Below, in pieces: positions 44,419 through 53,458 of a stretch of 64,000 bases of DNA. The notes under the pieces were generated by a model. The model worked only from the letters and a program-made list of their open reading frames with translations, was not told the DNA's origin and ran no database searches. The translations under genes and the position numbers were made by a program. The stretch lies in assembly GCA_002256115.1 (NCBI GenBank), contig NKIK01000007.1, positions 1-64,000 on the forward strand. The letters run 5' to 3'. The stretch is from Burkholderiales bacterium PBB3 (GTDB taxonomy: Bacteria; Pseudomonadota; Gammaproteobacteria; Burkholderiales; Burkholderiaceae_C). The stretch's first letter is position 1, and each line of letters starts with the position of its first letter.

Positions 44419-47400
44419 TTATTGCACCTGGTACACCATGCGGAAGCGACCCGACTCGATCATTTCCATGTCGGTGATGCCGTAGCCCACAAAAATCTTG
44501 GTTCCCGAGATGATGCTGACATCGAGTTGGTCAAAAATTTCGATCAACTGCACGCTGTTTTCGGCTACCCCGGACAGGTATTCCGCCACGGGGAAGCTGA
44601 CGCCTTGCCAGGTCCGGCTGCGATTCAATACAAAAATTGTCGGGCTGGGCAATAGGGCTCCACCCGGTACCAGTGCAGCAACATAGACTCGGTACACGGG
44701 GCGGTCAGCCGCTGGTTTCACTGGGCCGCGTGGTCGGCTGCCACCCGATGGTGCGTCTAAGGCACCCGCAGTGTCGATGTTGGCCCAGACTACCAGTTCC
44801 AAATTGGTACTGGTGCCTGTGACTTGCACTTCGGCTTGGACTGGTGAAAATACTTCCTGGGCCTGTACCAGAATCTGGTATTGCGCGGTGACGGTGACTC
44901 CGGCCTCGGTATAGCTTGCAGTCACCAGTGCGGGCGTATCGGTGGTCACGGTATTGGCAGTAAGCACACCAGTGCTGCTGACTATGGTCGCCCCAGTCCC
45001 GCTCACCTGCCAGCTAGAGGCTGCTGTTTTTCTGGACCCGTCTGTATAGACACCATCGGTCGAAAGGTTCAGACTTTCACCCGCGGCCACAGTACCGCGT
45101 GCCCCGATGATGGTGAGGCGCGAGAGGATTGCGGGTGCTGCTGTAATGGTCAGGCTCAGGCTACTCGTCGTGGTGATGCCGCCCTCGGTGTAAGAGGCCG
45201 AAACGGTGAGTGGCGTGTCACTAGTCACCGTCGCGACGCTCAGCACATTCCTGTTGTTGACCGATCCCAGGGTCGGGTCGGACAAGGTGTAGCTCACCCC
45301 TGCAGCCGGGCGAGAAGAGCCATCACTGTAGAAGGCTGAGGTGGTCAACAGCAATTGGCCACCGGACTGCATGCTGCTTGCTCCGGTCACTCGCAGGCTG
45401 GCCAACGTGGCGCGAGCGGCCGTAATGGTGACGCGCAAAGTGGCGGTCACGGTGACACCATTTTCCGTGAAGCTTGCAGTTAGTGTTACCACAGTATCGG
45501 TAGATACGGTGCCCGCAGTAATCACTCCGGTAGCACTGACAGTGGCGGCCGTGGTGTTGTCACTGCTCCAGCTTGGCATCACAATTTTTTTGGTGCCATC
45601 TTTGTATAGAGCAGTCGCCGTTACGGCCGCGGTGCTTGCGTTTTGCAAGCTTGTAGGACCCGAGAGCGTCAGAGACGGGGGCGGCGTTGAGGCAGCAACC
45701 GTAAGGTTTAGTGTTGCGCTTACTGTGGCACCTTTGTCAGTGAAACTGGCGGTAATGGTCACTTGCGCGTCGGTAGCCACATTACCCGCGGTGACAACGC
45801 CTGTTGCGCTGACAGTAGCAATCGCCGGGTTGCTGCTGCTCCACGCGGGTGTTACGGACTTTTCAACGCCATCACTGTAGATAGCTACGGTAGTCAAGGG
45901 CAATTGACCACCGGACTGCATTCGGGTTGCTCCGGTCACTCGCAGGCTGGCCAACGTGACGCGAGCCGCCACAATGGTGACGCGCAAAGTGGCGCTCACA
46001 GTGACTCCATTTTCCGTGAGGCTTGCAGTTATGGTAACCACCGTATCGGTAGATACGGTGCCCGCGGTGATTAATCCTGTAGCACTGACAGTAGCGGCCG
46101 TGGTGTTATCGCTGGTCCAGCGTGGCACTACGCTTTTTGTGCTGCCATCTTTGTATAGAGCAGTCGCCGTTGCGGTAGCGGTGCTTGCGTTTTGCAAGCT
46201 TGTCGGGCCTGAGAGCGTCAGGGACACAGGCAGGTTCGGTGATGCAGAAACGGAAATGCGCAGCGTTGCGCTTACCGTGGCCCCTTTGTCGGTGAAGCTG
46301 GCGGTAATGGTGACCTGGGAATCGACAGCCACACTGCCTGCAGTGATGATGCCAGTTGCACTGACAGTGGCAATCGCAGGGTTGCTGCTGCTCCAAGTGG
46401 GTGTCACGGACCGTTCAACGCCATCCGTGTAGGTCGCTGTTGCAGAGGCACTTGCAGAGCTGGAGCCTTTTAATGAGGAAGGCCCGGAAATGGAAAGGGA
46501 TGTTGGGCTAAAGGACGATGCCACGCTCAAATTGCCCTTGCCGTCCGCCGCTACTACTGAAAGTGGACTGTAGGGAAGGGGCCGTCCCGAACCCAGTTGG
46601 CCAAAGGTGTCGTCCCCCCAGCATTGCACTGTGCCTTCGCTGAGTAATGCACAGCTATGGTTGTCACCCGTAGCCAGTTTGGTGGCACCGGTTACACCCA
46701 CGGACACTGTCGGTACCACGCGGTCGACGGTGCTCCCGTCACCCACTTGCCCAAAATTGTTGTAACCCCAGCATTGAACTCCGCCCCCTGACACTACGGC
46801 ACAGGTGTGGAAACTGCCTGTCGAAATCGTCATTACATTGATGTTCGCGATGCTGATGGGCGAAAGGCTGCTGGTACGGGTGCCGTTGCCAAGCTGCCCG
46901 TTGCCGTTGACACCCCAGCATTTCAATTCGCCACCGGACAGAGCTACACATGAATGACTCGTTCCACTTGCAATCGATGTCGCATTGCTCACTCCGGCTA
47001 CGCTCACGCTGGTCGAGCTATCGGAACCGTTCACTGTTCCCAGTTGTATAGAGCTATTGCGGCCCCAACACTGTGCCGCACCATTCACCAACACTGCGCA
47101 AGTGTGCTCAATGCCGACAGTAACAGACGCTACGTTACTAGCAACTGAAGCTGCCACTGGGCTAAAGCTAGTAGTTTTTTCCCCGTTTCCGAGTTGGCCA
47201 AAACTGTTGTTTCCCCAGCACTGCACATTAGCACTCTTGAGAACAGCGCAGGTATGGCTTGCACCGGCCGCTACGGAACTGGCATCGGTGATGCCGGTCA
47301 CGGTCACAGGAATATTGGTTCCACTGCTGCTACCGTTACCCAGCTCTCCGTTAATGTTGTTGCCCCAACACTGTACTTGTCCTGTAGCCAGAACCGCGCA

Positions 47401-48756
47401 GCTGTGGTTGGAGCCAGTAGACACTTGAATTGCATTGGTAATTCCAGTTACAGATACGGCACCAGGACTACTTGTCATGGTGTTATCGCCTAATTGACCA
47501 TAGGTGTTTCTTCCCCAGCAGGAAACCTTGCCGCTACTGTGCACCGCGCAGCTATGGTTGGCTCCGCCCGCCACCCCCGAAACGCCGGTCAAATTAGCGA
47601 CAAGTGTCGGATTGGGAAACTTGGTGTTGGTGCCAATACCGATTTGGCCCAACCCATTGCTTCCCCAGCATTGCACAGCACCCGTACGGAGATACGCGCA
47701 GGTATGGGCACTTCCCGCCACAACCGCAATCGCATTGGTCACACCGACAGCGATAACCGAGTTCGTGCTGTCTGCCGTCGTTCCATTTCCTAGCTGCCCA
47801 GAGCTGTTGAGACCCCAGCACTTTATCTCGCCACTAGAAAGGACTGCACACGAATGTGATGTCCCGGCGGCGGCCGCAGTGGCATTGACAACATCCGCAA
47901 CAGGGGTTGGAACAGTCCGGTCCGTGGTTCCCAACAGCGGCGCGGTGCTGTTGGAGTTGGTGCTATTGCCCAATTGGCCCGTGTTGTTGCGACCCCAGCA
48001 TTGGAGCCCGCCATTGGCCAGAACACCGCAAGTGTGGTTCGCGCCTGCGACCACGGACGTCAAGCCACTAAGCCCAACAATTGAGACTGGACTGGTGCTA
48101 CTGGTGGTGCTGCCGTTTCCGAGTTGCCCAAAAGAATTGCTTCCCCAACATTGGCCGCTACCGGTCGAGAGGGTGACGCACGAGTGGCCCGCCCCAGCGG
48201 TGATACCGATGGCATTGGTGATGCCAATGGCGGACACCGCAAGCTCGTTGTTGGCGTTAGTGCCATCGCCAAGCTGGCCATTGAGATTGCTGCCCCAGCA
48301 CTTGACGGCCCCTGAGTTGAGAAGAGAGCACGTGTGAAATGAACCTGCTGCGATGCTCTTGACATTGCTCAATCCACTTACAACTTTGGGGGTGCTGGCA
48401 TTTAGCGCTGTTTCGCTAAATACGTTAGCCGCGCGGTCGCCCCAACACGTGACTGATCCATCGCCTAACACGGCGCAACTGTGTTGCGACCCAGTGGCCA
48501 CTGCTACAGCATTTGAAATACCTACAACCGTCACGGGCTTTGCACTACTGGCGTTGATGTTGGTCCCATCCCCTAACTGACCAAAACGGTTGTAACCCCA
48601 GCACTGGACCGTTCCGCCAACTACGGCACAGCTGTGATTGCTGCCTACCGCCAGCAAAGGGCCAGCGTGTGCCTGTTGCATCAGTCCGAACATAGAAGCA
48701 CATGTAATTCCAAACCAAAACAAAAGGGAAAGGCGTAAAAATGACAATACCGGCAT
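44419..48756 (-). CDS. Large exported RCC1-repeat protein with Ig-like domains
   Basis: A 1445-residue protein. A signal peptide (SLLFWFGITCASMFGLMQQAHA) spans about 1-32. Then come 14 repeats of the RCC1/ATS1 type, each with a pattern like HSCAV...G.VQCWG.N..GQLGNGT, enough for two seven-bladed propellers; the paired Cys suggest disulfide-stabilised blades. After these are six BIG2-like Ig domains (SLTLSGPTSL...TYTDG...SSSNPAIATVSATGIITAG), then a unique C-terminus. An AGGAG site supports the start at 48756. Probably a secreted or surface adhesin-like protein; binding partner unknown. Confidence 0.9.
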   Translation of the reverse strand: MPVLSFLRLSLLFWFGITCASMFGLMQQAHAGPLLAVGSNHSCAVVGGTVQCWGYNRFGQLGDGTNINASSAKPVTVVGISNAVAVATGSQHSCAVLGDGSVTCWGDRAANVFSETALNASTPKVVSGLSNVKSIAAGSFHTCSLLNSGAVKCWGSNLNGQLGDGTNANNELAVSAIGITNAIGITAGAGHSCVTLSTGSGQCWGSNSFGQLGNGSTTSSTSPVSIVGLSGLTSVVAGANHTCGVLANGGLQCWGRNNTGQLGNSTNSNSTAPLLGTTDRTVPTPVADVVNATAAAAGTSHSCAVLSSGEIKCWGLNSSGQLGNGTTADSTNSVIAVGVTNAIAVVAGSAHTCAYLRTGAVQCWGSNGLGQIGIGTNTKFPNPTLVANLTGVSGVAGGANHSCAVHSSGKVSCWGRNTYGQLGDNTMTSSPGAVSVTGITNAIQVSTGSNHSCAVLATGQVQCWGNNINGELGNGSSSGTNIPVTVTGITDASSVAAGASHTCAVLKSANVQCWGNNSFGQLGNGEKTTSFSPVAASVASNVASVTVGIEHTCAVLVNGAAQCWGRNSSIQLGTVNGSDSSTSVSVAGVSNATSIASGTSHSCVALSGGELKCWGVNGNGQLGNGTRTSSLSPISIANINVMTISTGSFHTCAVVSGGGVQCWGYNNFGQVGDGSTVDRVVPTVSVGVTGATKLATGDNHSCALLSEGTVQCWGDDTFGQLGSGRPLPYSPLSVVAADGKGNLSVASSFSPTSLSISGPSSLKGSSSASASATATYTDGVERSVTPTWSSSNPAIATVSATGIITAGSVAVDSQVTITASFTDKGATVSATLRISVSASPNLPVSLTLSGPTSLQNASTATATATALYKDGSTKSVVPRWTSDNTTAATVSATGLITAGTVSTDTVVTITASLTENGVTVSATLRVTIVAARVTLASLRVTGATRMQSGGQLPLTTVAIYSDGVEKSVTPAWSSSNPAIATVSATGVVTAGNVATDAQVTITASFTDKGATVSATLNLTVAASTPPPSLTLSGPTSLQNASTAAVTATALYKDGTKKIVMPSWSSDNTTAATVSATGVITAGTVSTDTVVTLTASFTENGVTVTATLRVTITAARATLASLRVTGASSMQSGGQLLLTTSAFYSDGSSRPAAGVSYTLSDPTLGSVNNRNVLSVATVTSDTPLTVSASYTEGGITTTSSLSLTITAAPAILSRLTIIGARGTVAAGESLNLSTDGVYTDGSRKTAASSWQVSGTGATIVSSTGVLTANTVTTDTPALVTASYTEAGVTVTAQYQILVQAQEVFSPVQAEVQVTGTSTNLELVVWANIDTAGALDAPSGGSRPRGPVKPAADRPVYRVYVAALVPGGALLPSPTIFVLNRSRTWQGVSFPVAEYLSGVAENSVQLIEIFDQLDVSIISGTKIFVGYGITDMEMIESGRFRMVYQVQ

Positions 48757-48881
48757 AACAATCTCCTGATTAATTCTGATTTCATCTGTCGAGGGGCTGT
48801 TCGTCAAGCCCTTATTGGGTTGCGTTAGTCTGTAAGGCCTTAGCATTGTGTAATTTGACAGTTTCTAAGAGATATTCTTGA

Positions 48882-49790
48882 ATGAACTACCCATCCTACG
48901 TTAGGCTGGTGGACGTTGGTCCACGTGACGGACTGCAAAACGAAAAGACTCCGGTCCCTGCGGCGATCAAAGTCGAATTGGTACAGCGCTTGCAGGCCGC
49001 AGGCCTGACTGAAATTGAAGTCACCAGCTTTGTGAGCCCGAAGTGGGTGCCGCAAATGGCCGACGCTGCCTCCGTGATGGCGGGCATCCAACGCCAGCCG
49101 GGCGTGCGCTATTCGGTGCTCACACCCAATCTGCAGGGATACCAGGCCGCCGTATTGACCCAACCCGATGAGATCGTCGTGTTTGGCGCGGCGAGCGAGG
49201 CCTTTAGCCAGAAGAACATCAACTGCTCGATTGAGGAGAGTATTGAGCGCTTTCGCCCGGTGGTGCAGGCGGCGGTGGCGGCTGGCATTGCCGTGCGCGG
49301 GGCGATCTCTTGCGCGGTGGGCTGCCCGTATGAGGGTGATATTGCCCCCGAGCGGGTGGAGATGGTGGCCCGACTGATGAGCGGCATTGGCGTGCAACAC
49401 GTGGGCGTGGCCGACACCATTGGCGTGGGCACACCCCTGAAGGTGCAGCGCGCGCTGGACGCCGCCCTGAAGCACTACGCGCTAGACCAAGTGTCGGGCC
49501 ATTTTCACGACACCTATGGCATGGCGCTGGCCAATACGCTGGCGAGCCTGGAGTTGGGTATCTGGAACTTTGATACCTCGGTGGCGGGCCTGGGCGGCTG
49601 CCCCTATGCCAAGGGCGCAACCGGCAATGTGGCGACGGAAGACGTGGTCTATATGTTGCACGGCATGGGTATTGAGACCGGGATTGATCTGGACCAGCTA
49701 ATTGACGCGGGCAAATTCATCAGCGACTTCTTGGGCCGCAAGCCGCATTCGCGCGCGGCCAATGCGCTGCTGGCCAAGAGGGCCGGGTGA
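48882..49790 (+). CDS. hmgL: Hydroxymethylglutaryl-CoA lyase
   Basis: A 302-residue TIM-barrel lyase that splits HMG-CoA to acetoacetate and acetyl-CoA, the last specific step of leucine breakdown. Signatures are LVDVGPRDGLQNEKTPV (active-site D/R), AISCAVGCPYEG, HFHDTYGMALAN (metal-binding histidines) and GLGGCPYAKGATGNVATEDVVYML, whose cysteine is the conserved catalytic one. It is divergent from the RCC1 gene across 125 bases; no LiuR palindrome is seen there. This is the liuE equivalent, about 5 kb from mccA. Confidence 0.95.
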   Translation: MNYPSYVRLVDVGPRDGLQNEKTPVPAAIKVELVQRLQAAGLTEIEVTSFVSPKWVPQMADAASVMAGIQRQPGVRYSVLTPNLQGYQAAVLTQPDEIVVFGAASEAFSQKNINCSIEESIERFRPVVQAAVAAGIAVRGAISCAVGCPYEGDIAPERVEMVARLMSGIGVQHVGVADTIGVGTPLKVQRALDAALKHYALDQVSGHFHDTYGMALANTLASLELGIWNFDTSVAGLGGCPYAKGATGNVATEDVVYMLHGMGIETGIDLDQLIDAGKFISDFLGRKPHSRAANALLAKRAG

Positions 49791-50605
49791 TGATCGCAGC
49801 ACACGCGGTGGCCAGCGTGGGGGGGGGCAATATTTCAATGTGTGGAGCTGAATTGATAGAACTACCTGAAGGCGTGCAACGCGTAGCGGCTGCACTGCAA
49901 GAAAAAAACCATCCGCACGCGCCGGTGATGCTGGATGGCGCGGCGCGCACCGCCCAGCAGGCGGCAGACGCCTTGGGCGTGGCCGTGGGCCAAATCGCCA
50001 AAAGCATCATCTTCAGGCGTATTGAAGACGATGTAGCGGTGCTGGTCGTCACCTCGGGTGACCGGCGTGTGGACGAAGCCAAAGTGGCGGCTCTGGTGGG
50101 GCCGCTGGGGCGGGCCAATGCGGCGTTTGTCAAAGAGCGCACGGGCTTTTCCATTGGTGGCGTCAGCCCTGTGGCTCACGCCATGCCGGGCGTTACGCTG
50201 ATCGACCGCGCGCTGTTTCGTTTTGACGAGGTCTGGGCGGCGGCGGGTCACCCGCATGGGGTGTTCAAACTGCACCCGCAGCACCTTGTCCAGCTCACTG
50301 GTGCACCGGTGGCTGATGTGGTGGAAGCCCCGGAGTCTGAAGATGTGCTGGACGCAATGGTGCGCCAAAACGCTATAAAAATGCTAGCTGCTCGCGCACT
50401 ATCCATAAGCGCAATGACCGAAAACGTGCCCAGCCCTTGTGTGTCGGTGTGCCGTATGGATACCGGCAGCGGCCTGTGCGAAGGCTGCTTTCGCACCATT
50501 GATGAGATCCGCGATTGGGGCCGCAGCGACGACGATGCCAAACGTGTGATGTGGGTGCGCATCACCGAGCGCCTGCGCCAGACCCACCCCGCTGCGTTTG
50601 CCTGA
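49790..50605 (+). CDS. YbaK/prolyl-tRNA deacylase-type protein fused to a DUF1289 domain
   Basis: About 271 residues. Residues 25-190 match the YbaK/ProX editing domain (VMLDGAARTAQQAADALGVAVGQIAKSIIFR, VLVVTSGDRRVDEAKVAALVG, FSIGGVSPVAHA), which removes misacylated amino acids. After NAIKMLAARALSISA, encoded by a family A repeat, comes a separate DUF1289 domain (MTENVPSPCVSVCRMDTGSGLCEGCFRTIDEIRDW) with its cysteine cluster. The two parts are usually separate proteins, so the repeat sits at the exact fusion point. The ATG at 49790 overlaps hmgL by one base; an alternative ATG lies at 49838. Confidence 0.87.
   Translation: MIAAHAVASVGGGNISMCGAELIELPEGVQRVAAALQEKNHPHAPVMLDGAARTAQQAADALGVAVGQIAKSIIFRRIEDDVAVLVVTSGDRRVDEAKVAALVGPLGRANAAFVKERTGFSIGGVSPVAHAMPGVTLIDRALFRFDEVWAAAGHPHGVFKLHPQHLVQLTGAPVADVVEAPESEDVLDAMVRQNAIKMLAARALSISAMTENVPSPCVSVCRMDTGSGLCEGCFRTIDEIRDWGRSDDDAKRVMWVRITERLRQTHPAAFA
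50371..50412 (-). repeat. Family A dispersed repeat, copy 8 (fusion junction, ybaK-DUF1289)
   Basis: Minus-orientation copy CGCTATAAAAATGCTAGCTG then CTCGCGCACTATCCATAAGC. It replaces the normal end of the ybaK-like gene and bridges in frame to the DUF1289 ATG at 50413. Confidence 0.88.
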
Positions 50606-50617
50606 AACCTGCCCGCC

Positions 50618-51262
50618 ATGAAACACCTGACCTTCTACCTCGACTTCATTTCGCCCTACGCCTATCTGGCGTTCCATGCCTTGCCCCGGTCTTTGATGGG
50701 GTTGAGCTATTCGGTCACTTACAAACCCGTTTTTCTGGGGGCCTTGCTCAAACACAATGCGATGCTTGGCCCGGCGGAAGTGCCGCCCAAACGCGATTGG
50801 GTTTACCGCCAGGTGCTGTGGCTGGCGCGCCAGCAGGGTTTGGTGTTGCAGATGCCCGCGGTGCATCCTTTTAACCCGCTGGCGCTTTTGCGCCTGGCGG
50901 TGGCCACGCAAGCGCAAGGTACGCCCAACCGCTATGTGTGCGAAACCCTGTTCAAGCATGTGTGGGAAGGTGGGCTGGACGCTGCTGACCCGGTGCGTCT
51001 GGCGCAGCTCACAGCGCAGTTGTCGCCAGCGCGTTTGGCGGACGACCCCAGCGTCAAAACACAACTCAAAGACCATGCCGACGAGGCTATCGCCGCAGGC
51101 GTATTTGGCGTGCCCGCCATCGAGGTGGACGGCAAAGTTTTTTGGGGACTGGACAGCTTGCCCATGCTGCGCAATTACCTGGAGGGCGACGCCTGGTTTT
51201 CGGACGCGCAGTGGAATGGTGTTAGCGACCTGCCCTCGGGTATTCCCTTGGTGCGCCGCTGA
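50618..51262 (+). CDS. 2-hydroxychromene-2-carboxylate isomerase-family protein (DsbA-like)
   Basis: A 214-residue thioredoxin/GST-kappa-like protein. The N-terminal TFYLDFISPYAYLAFHAL carries the D-x-x-S-P-Y motif with the serine that contacts glutathione in this family. Later parts are NPLALLRLAVATQAQG and the C-terminal AIAAGVFGVPAIEVDGKVFWGLDSLPMLRNYL, typical of HCCA isomerases. These act in naphthalene-type degradation, but many homologues have unknown substrates, and no aromatic pathway is nearby. It follows the YbaK-DUF1289 gene by 12 bases. Confidence 0.88.
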   Translation: MKHLTFYLDFISPYAYLAFHALPRSLMGLSYSVTYKPVFLGALLKHNAMLGPAEVPPKRDWVYRQVLWLARQQGLVLQMPAVHPFNPLALLRLAVATQAQGTPNRYVCETLFKHVWEGGLDAADPVRLAQLTAQLSPARLADDPSVKTQLKDHADEAIAAGVFGVPAIEVDGKVFWGLDSLPMLRNYLEGDAWFSDAQWNGVSDLPSGIPLVRR

Positions 51263-51429
51263 TATACCGAGATGTGAAACGTGGCTTAAGGGTTAGACCC
51301 TAATCTGTCAGAGGGCGGTCAGTTTCGCGCAAGCCAGCGTTGGTTTCGTGTCAGAGCAGGGTCAGTGCTAGCTCCAAGAATACGCGCAGGCTCCCATGTC
51401 GGGGGCTGCATAAAATTTGGAGACACCAC

Positions 51430-53103
51430 ATGGCAACTGCAGCAGCCCCACGGCCGATGTCTGCGGAAGAGAAGAAAGTCATCTTCGCTTCCTCACTCGG
51501 TACGGTTTTTGAATGGTATGACTTCTACCTGTACGGCTCGTTAGCGGCCGTTATCGCCAAGCAATTCTTTGGCGGTTTGGACCCCACATCGGCCTACATT
51601 TTTGCGCTGCTGGCATTTGCTGCGGGCTTCTTGGTGCGTCCTTTCGGCGCGCTGGTGTTTGGTCGCTTGGGCGACATGATTGGTCGTAAGTACACCTTCC
51701 TGGTCACCATCTTGATCATGGGCGCGTCTACCTTCATCGTGGGCCTGCTGCCCAACTACGCCACCATCGGCATTGCGGCTCCTATCATTCTGGTGATGTT
51801 GCGCATGCTGCAGGGCTTGGCCCTGGGTGGTGAATATGGTGGTGCTGCTACCTATGTGGCCGAACACGCGCCCCATGGCAAACGTGGTGCGTATACCGCA
51901 TGGATTCAGACCACGGCCACTTTGGGCCTGTTCTTGTCCTTGATCGTGATTCTGGTCACCCGTGAACTGACTGGTGCCGACTTTGATGTCTGGGGCTGGC
52001 GCGTTCCGTTCCTGTTGTCCATCTTGCTGCTGGGCGTGTCGGTGTATATCCGCTTGTCCATGAATGAGTCGCCAGCTTTCACCAAGATGAAGGCTGAGGG
52101 CAAGACGTCCAAGGCCCCCTTGTCCGAGTCTTTTGGTGAATGGAAAAACCTGAAGATCGTGATCTTGGCCCTGGTCGGTTTGACCGCAGGCCAGGCCGTG
52201 GTGTGGTACTCCGGCCAGTTCTATGCCTTGTTCTTCCTGACGTCTATCGCTAAGGTGGACCCCAAGACTGCCAATTTGTTGATCGCTGCTGCACTGGTGA
52301 TCGGTACGCCGTTCTTCATCGTGTTTGGTTCCTTGTCTGACAAGATTGGCCGCAAGCCCATCATCATGGGTGGCTGCTTGTTGGCTGCGCTGACCTACTT
52401 CACAGTGTTCCCGATGTTGCTGGAATACGCCAACCCCAAGCTGGTGGCCGCGCAAAAAGCGGTTCCTGTGGTGATCACTGCGGATCCAGCAACCTGCTCC
52501 TTCCAAGGTAGCCCGATCGCACGTCCGATTGACTTCACCAGCTCTTGCGACATCGCCAAGCGGACCCTGACAGAGAACTACGTGCCTTACCAGAACGTAG
52601 CAGCTCCAGCGGGTACGCCAGCGACTGTCAAGATCGGTGAGACTCTGATCCCATCGTTGACCGGCGTGCTGAACGACAAGCGTGATGCATTTGCACCAGA
52701 GAGCGCCAAGGCTATTGCCGAATTCAAGAAGGCTGTGGTTGAAGCGGCTAAAGCCGGTGGCCTGACTGCCAAGGCCGACAACGCGACCATGAACACACCG
52801 ATGGTGTTAGCGGTGTTGGTGTACCTGGTGCTGTTGGTGACGATGGTGTACGGTCCTATTGCTGCCATGCTGGTAGAGATGTTCCCCACCCGCATTCGCT
52901 ACACCTCCATGAGCTTGCCTTACCACATCGGTAATGGCTGGTTCGGCGGTTTGCTGCCCACCACGGCTTTTGCCATGGTGGCCGCTACCGGCGATATCTT
53001 CTACGGTCTGTGGTATCCCGTTGTCGTGGCGGCCGGTACGTTCATCATCGGCATGATCTTTATCAAAGAGACCAAAGACGTGGACATTTACGCTAACGAT
53101 TGA
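51430..53103 (+). CDS. MHS-family MFS transporter
   Basis: A 557-residue proton symporter of the metabolite:H+ symport subfamily, with 12 expected membrane segments. Signatures: SSLGTVFEWYDFYLYGSLA at segment 1, FGRLGDMIGRKYTFLVTI in the 2-3 loop, RMLQGLALGGEYGGAATYVAEHAP, and FGSLSDKIGRKPIIMGG. Between segments near 370 and 480 is an unusually long periplasmic loop with two cysteines (ATCSFQGSP, TSSCDIAK). The substrate (for example a dicarboxylate or betaine) cannot be chosen. The ATG at 51430 follows a GGAG site; two hairpins follow the stop. Confidence 0.92.
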   Translation: MATAAAPRPMSAEEKKVIFASSLGTVFEWYDFYLYGSLAAVIAKQFFGGLDPTSAYIFALLAFAAGFLVRPFGALVFGRLGDMIGRKYTFLVTILIMGASTFIVGLLPNYATIGIAAPIILVMLRMLQGLALGGEYGGAATYVAEHAPHGKRGAYTAWIQTTATLGLFLSLIVILVTRELTGADFDVWGWRVPFLLSILLLGVSVYIRLSMNESPAFTKMKAEGKTSKAPLSESFGEWKNLKIVILALVGLTAGQAVVWYSGQFYALFFLTSIAKVDPKTANLLIAAALVIGTPFFIVFGSLSDKIGRKPIIMGGCLLAALTYFTVFPMLLEYANPKLVAAQKAVPVVITADPATCSFQGSPIARPIDFTSSCDIAKRTLTENYVPYQNVAAPAGTPATVKIGETLIPSLTGVLNDKRDAFAPESAKAIAEFKKAVVEAAKAGGLTAKADNATMNTPMVLAVLVYLVLLVTMVYGPIAAMLVEMFPTRIRYTSMSLPYHIGNGWFGGLLPTTAFAMVAATGDIFYGLWYPVVVAAGTFIIGMIFIKETKDVDIYAND

Positions 53104-53131
53104 AGTTGAGCGGATACGAAAGTTGAGTGAG

Positions 53132-53155
53132 CCCCCGGTCAGTTCGGACCGGGGG
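53132..53155 (+). terminator. First hairpin after the MHS transporter gene
   Basis: CCCCCGGTC pairs perfectly with GACCGGGGG around an AGTTCG loop, 28 bases after the stop codon. It has no U-tract of its own and acts probably together with the second hairpin. Confidence 0.6.
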
Positions 53156-53162
53156 ATTTATC

Positions 53163-53189
53163 GGGCTCTCTTGGAGAGCCCTTTTTTTT
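53163..53189 (+). terminator. Intrinsic terminator after the MHS transporter gene
   Basis: GGGCTCTC pairs perfectly with GAGAGCCC across a three-base loop, followed by eight T. It is a classic Rho-independent terminator and separates the transporter from the small gene starting at 53204. Confidence 0.92.
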
Positions 53190-53203
53190 GAGAAGGAAAT
53201 CGT

Positions 53204-53416
53204 ATGTGGAAAATCGTAGTCGGGTTCGTGTTGTTTGCCGCGCTGGCCCTGTTCGTGTTGAGCCGCGGCGGCGATATTGATATGAGTGGAGAAAAGCACG
53301 GCGACACCTCCCACATCGCAGCCCCGGCCCCCGCAGTTGCGGCACCCGCTGCGCCCGCATCGGCCCCTGCGCAGCCTGCATCGGCGGCATCAGCGCCGGC
53401 CAGTGCCACCAAGTAA
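53204..53416 (+). CDS. Small single-pass membrane protein, unknown
   Basis: A 70-residue protein with one N-terminal membrane segment (IVVGFVLFAALALFVLS) followed by a polar patch (GGDIDMSGEKHGDTSHI) and an Ala/Pro-rich tail of about 28 residues. The GAAGG ribosome-binding site supports the start. The family is unknown to me; the plan is of a small envelope-anchored protein. Its GC content matches its neighbours. Confidence 0.7.
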   Translation: MWKIVVGFVLFAALALFVLSRGGDIDMSGEKHGDTSHIAAPAPAVAAPAAPASAPAQPASAASAPASATK

Positions 53417-53458
53417 ACCCTGATCCGCTTTTCCTGCTTGCACGCCTAGAATGCCTGC

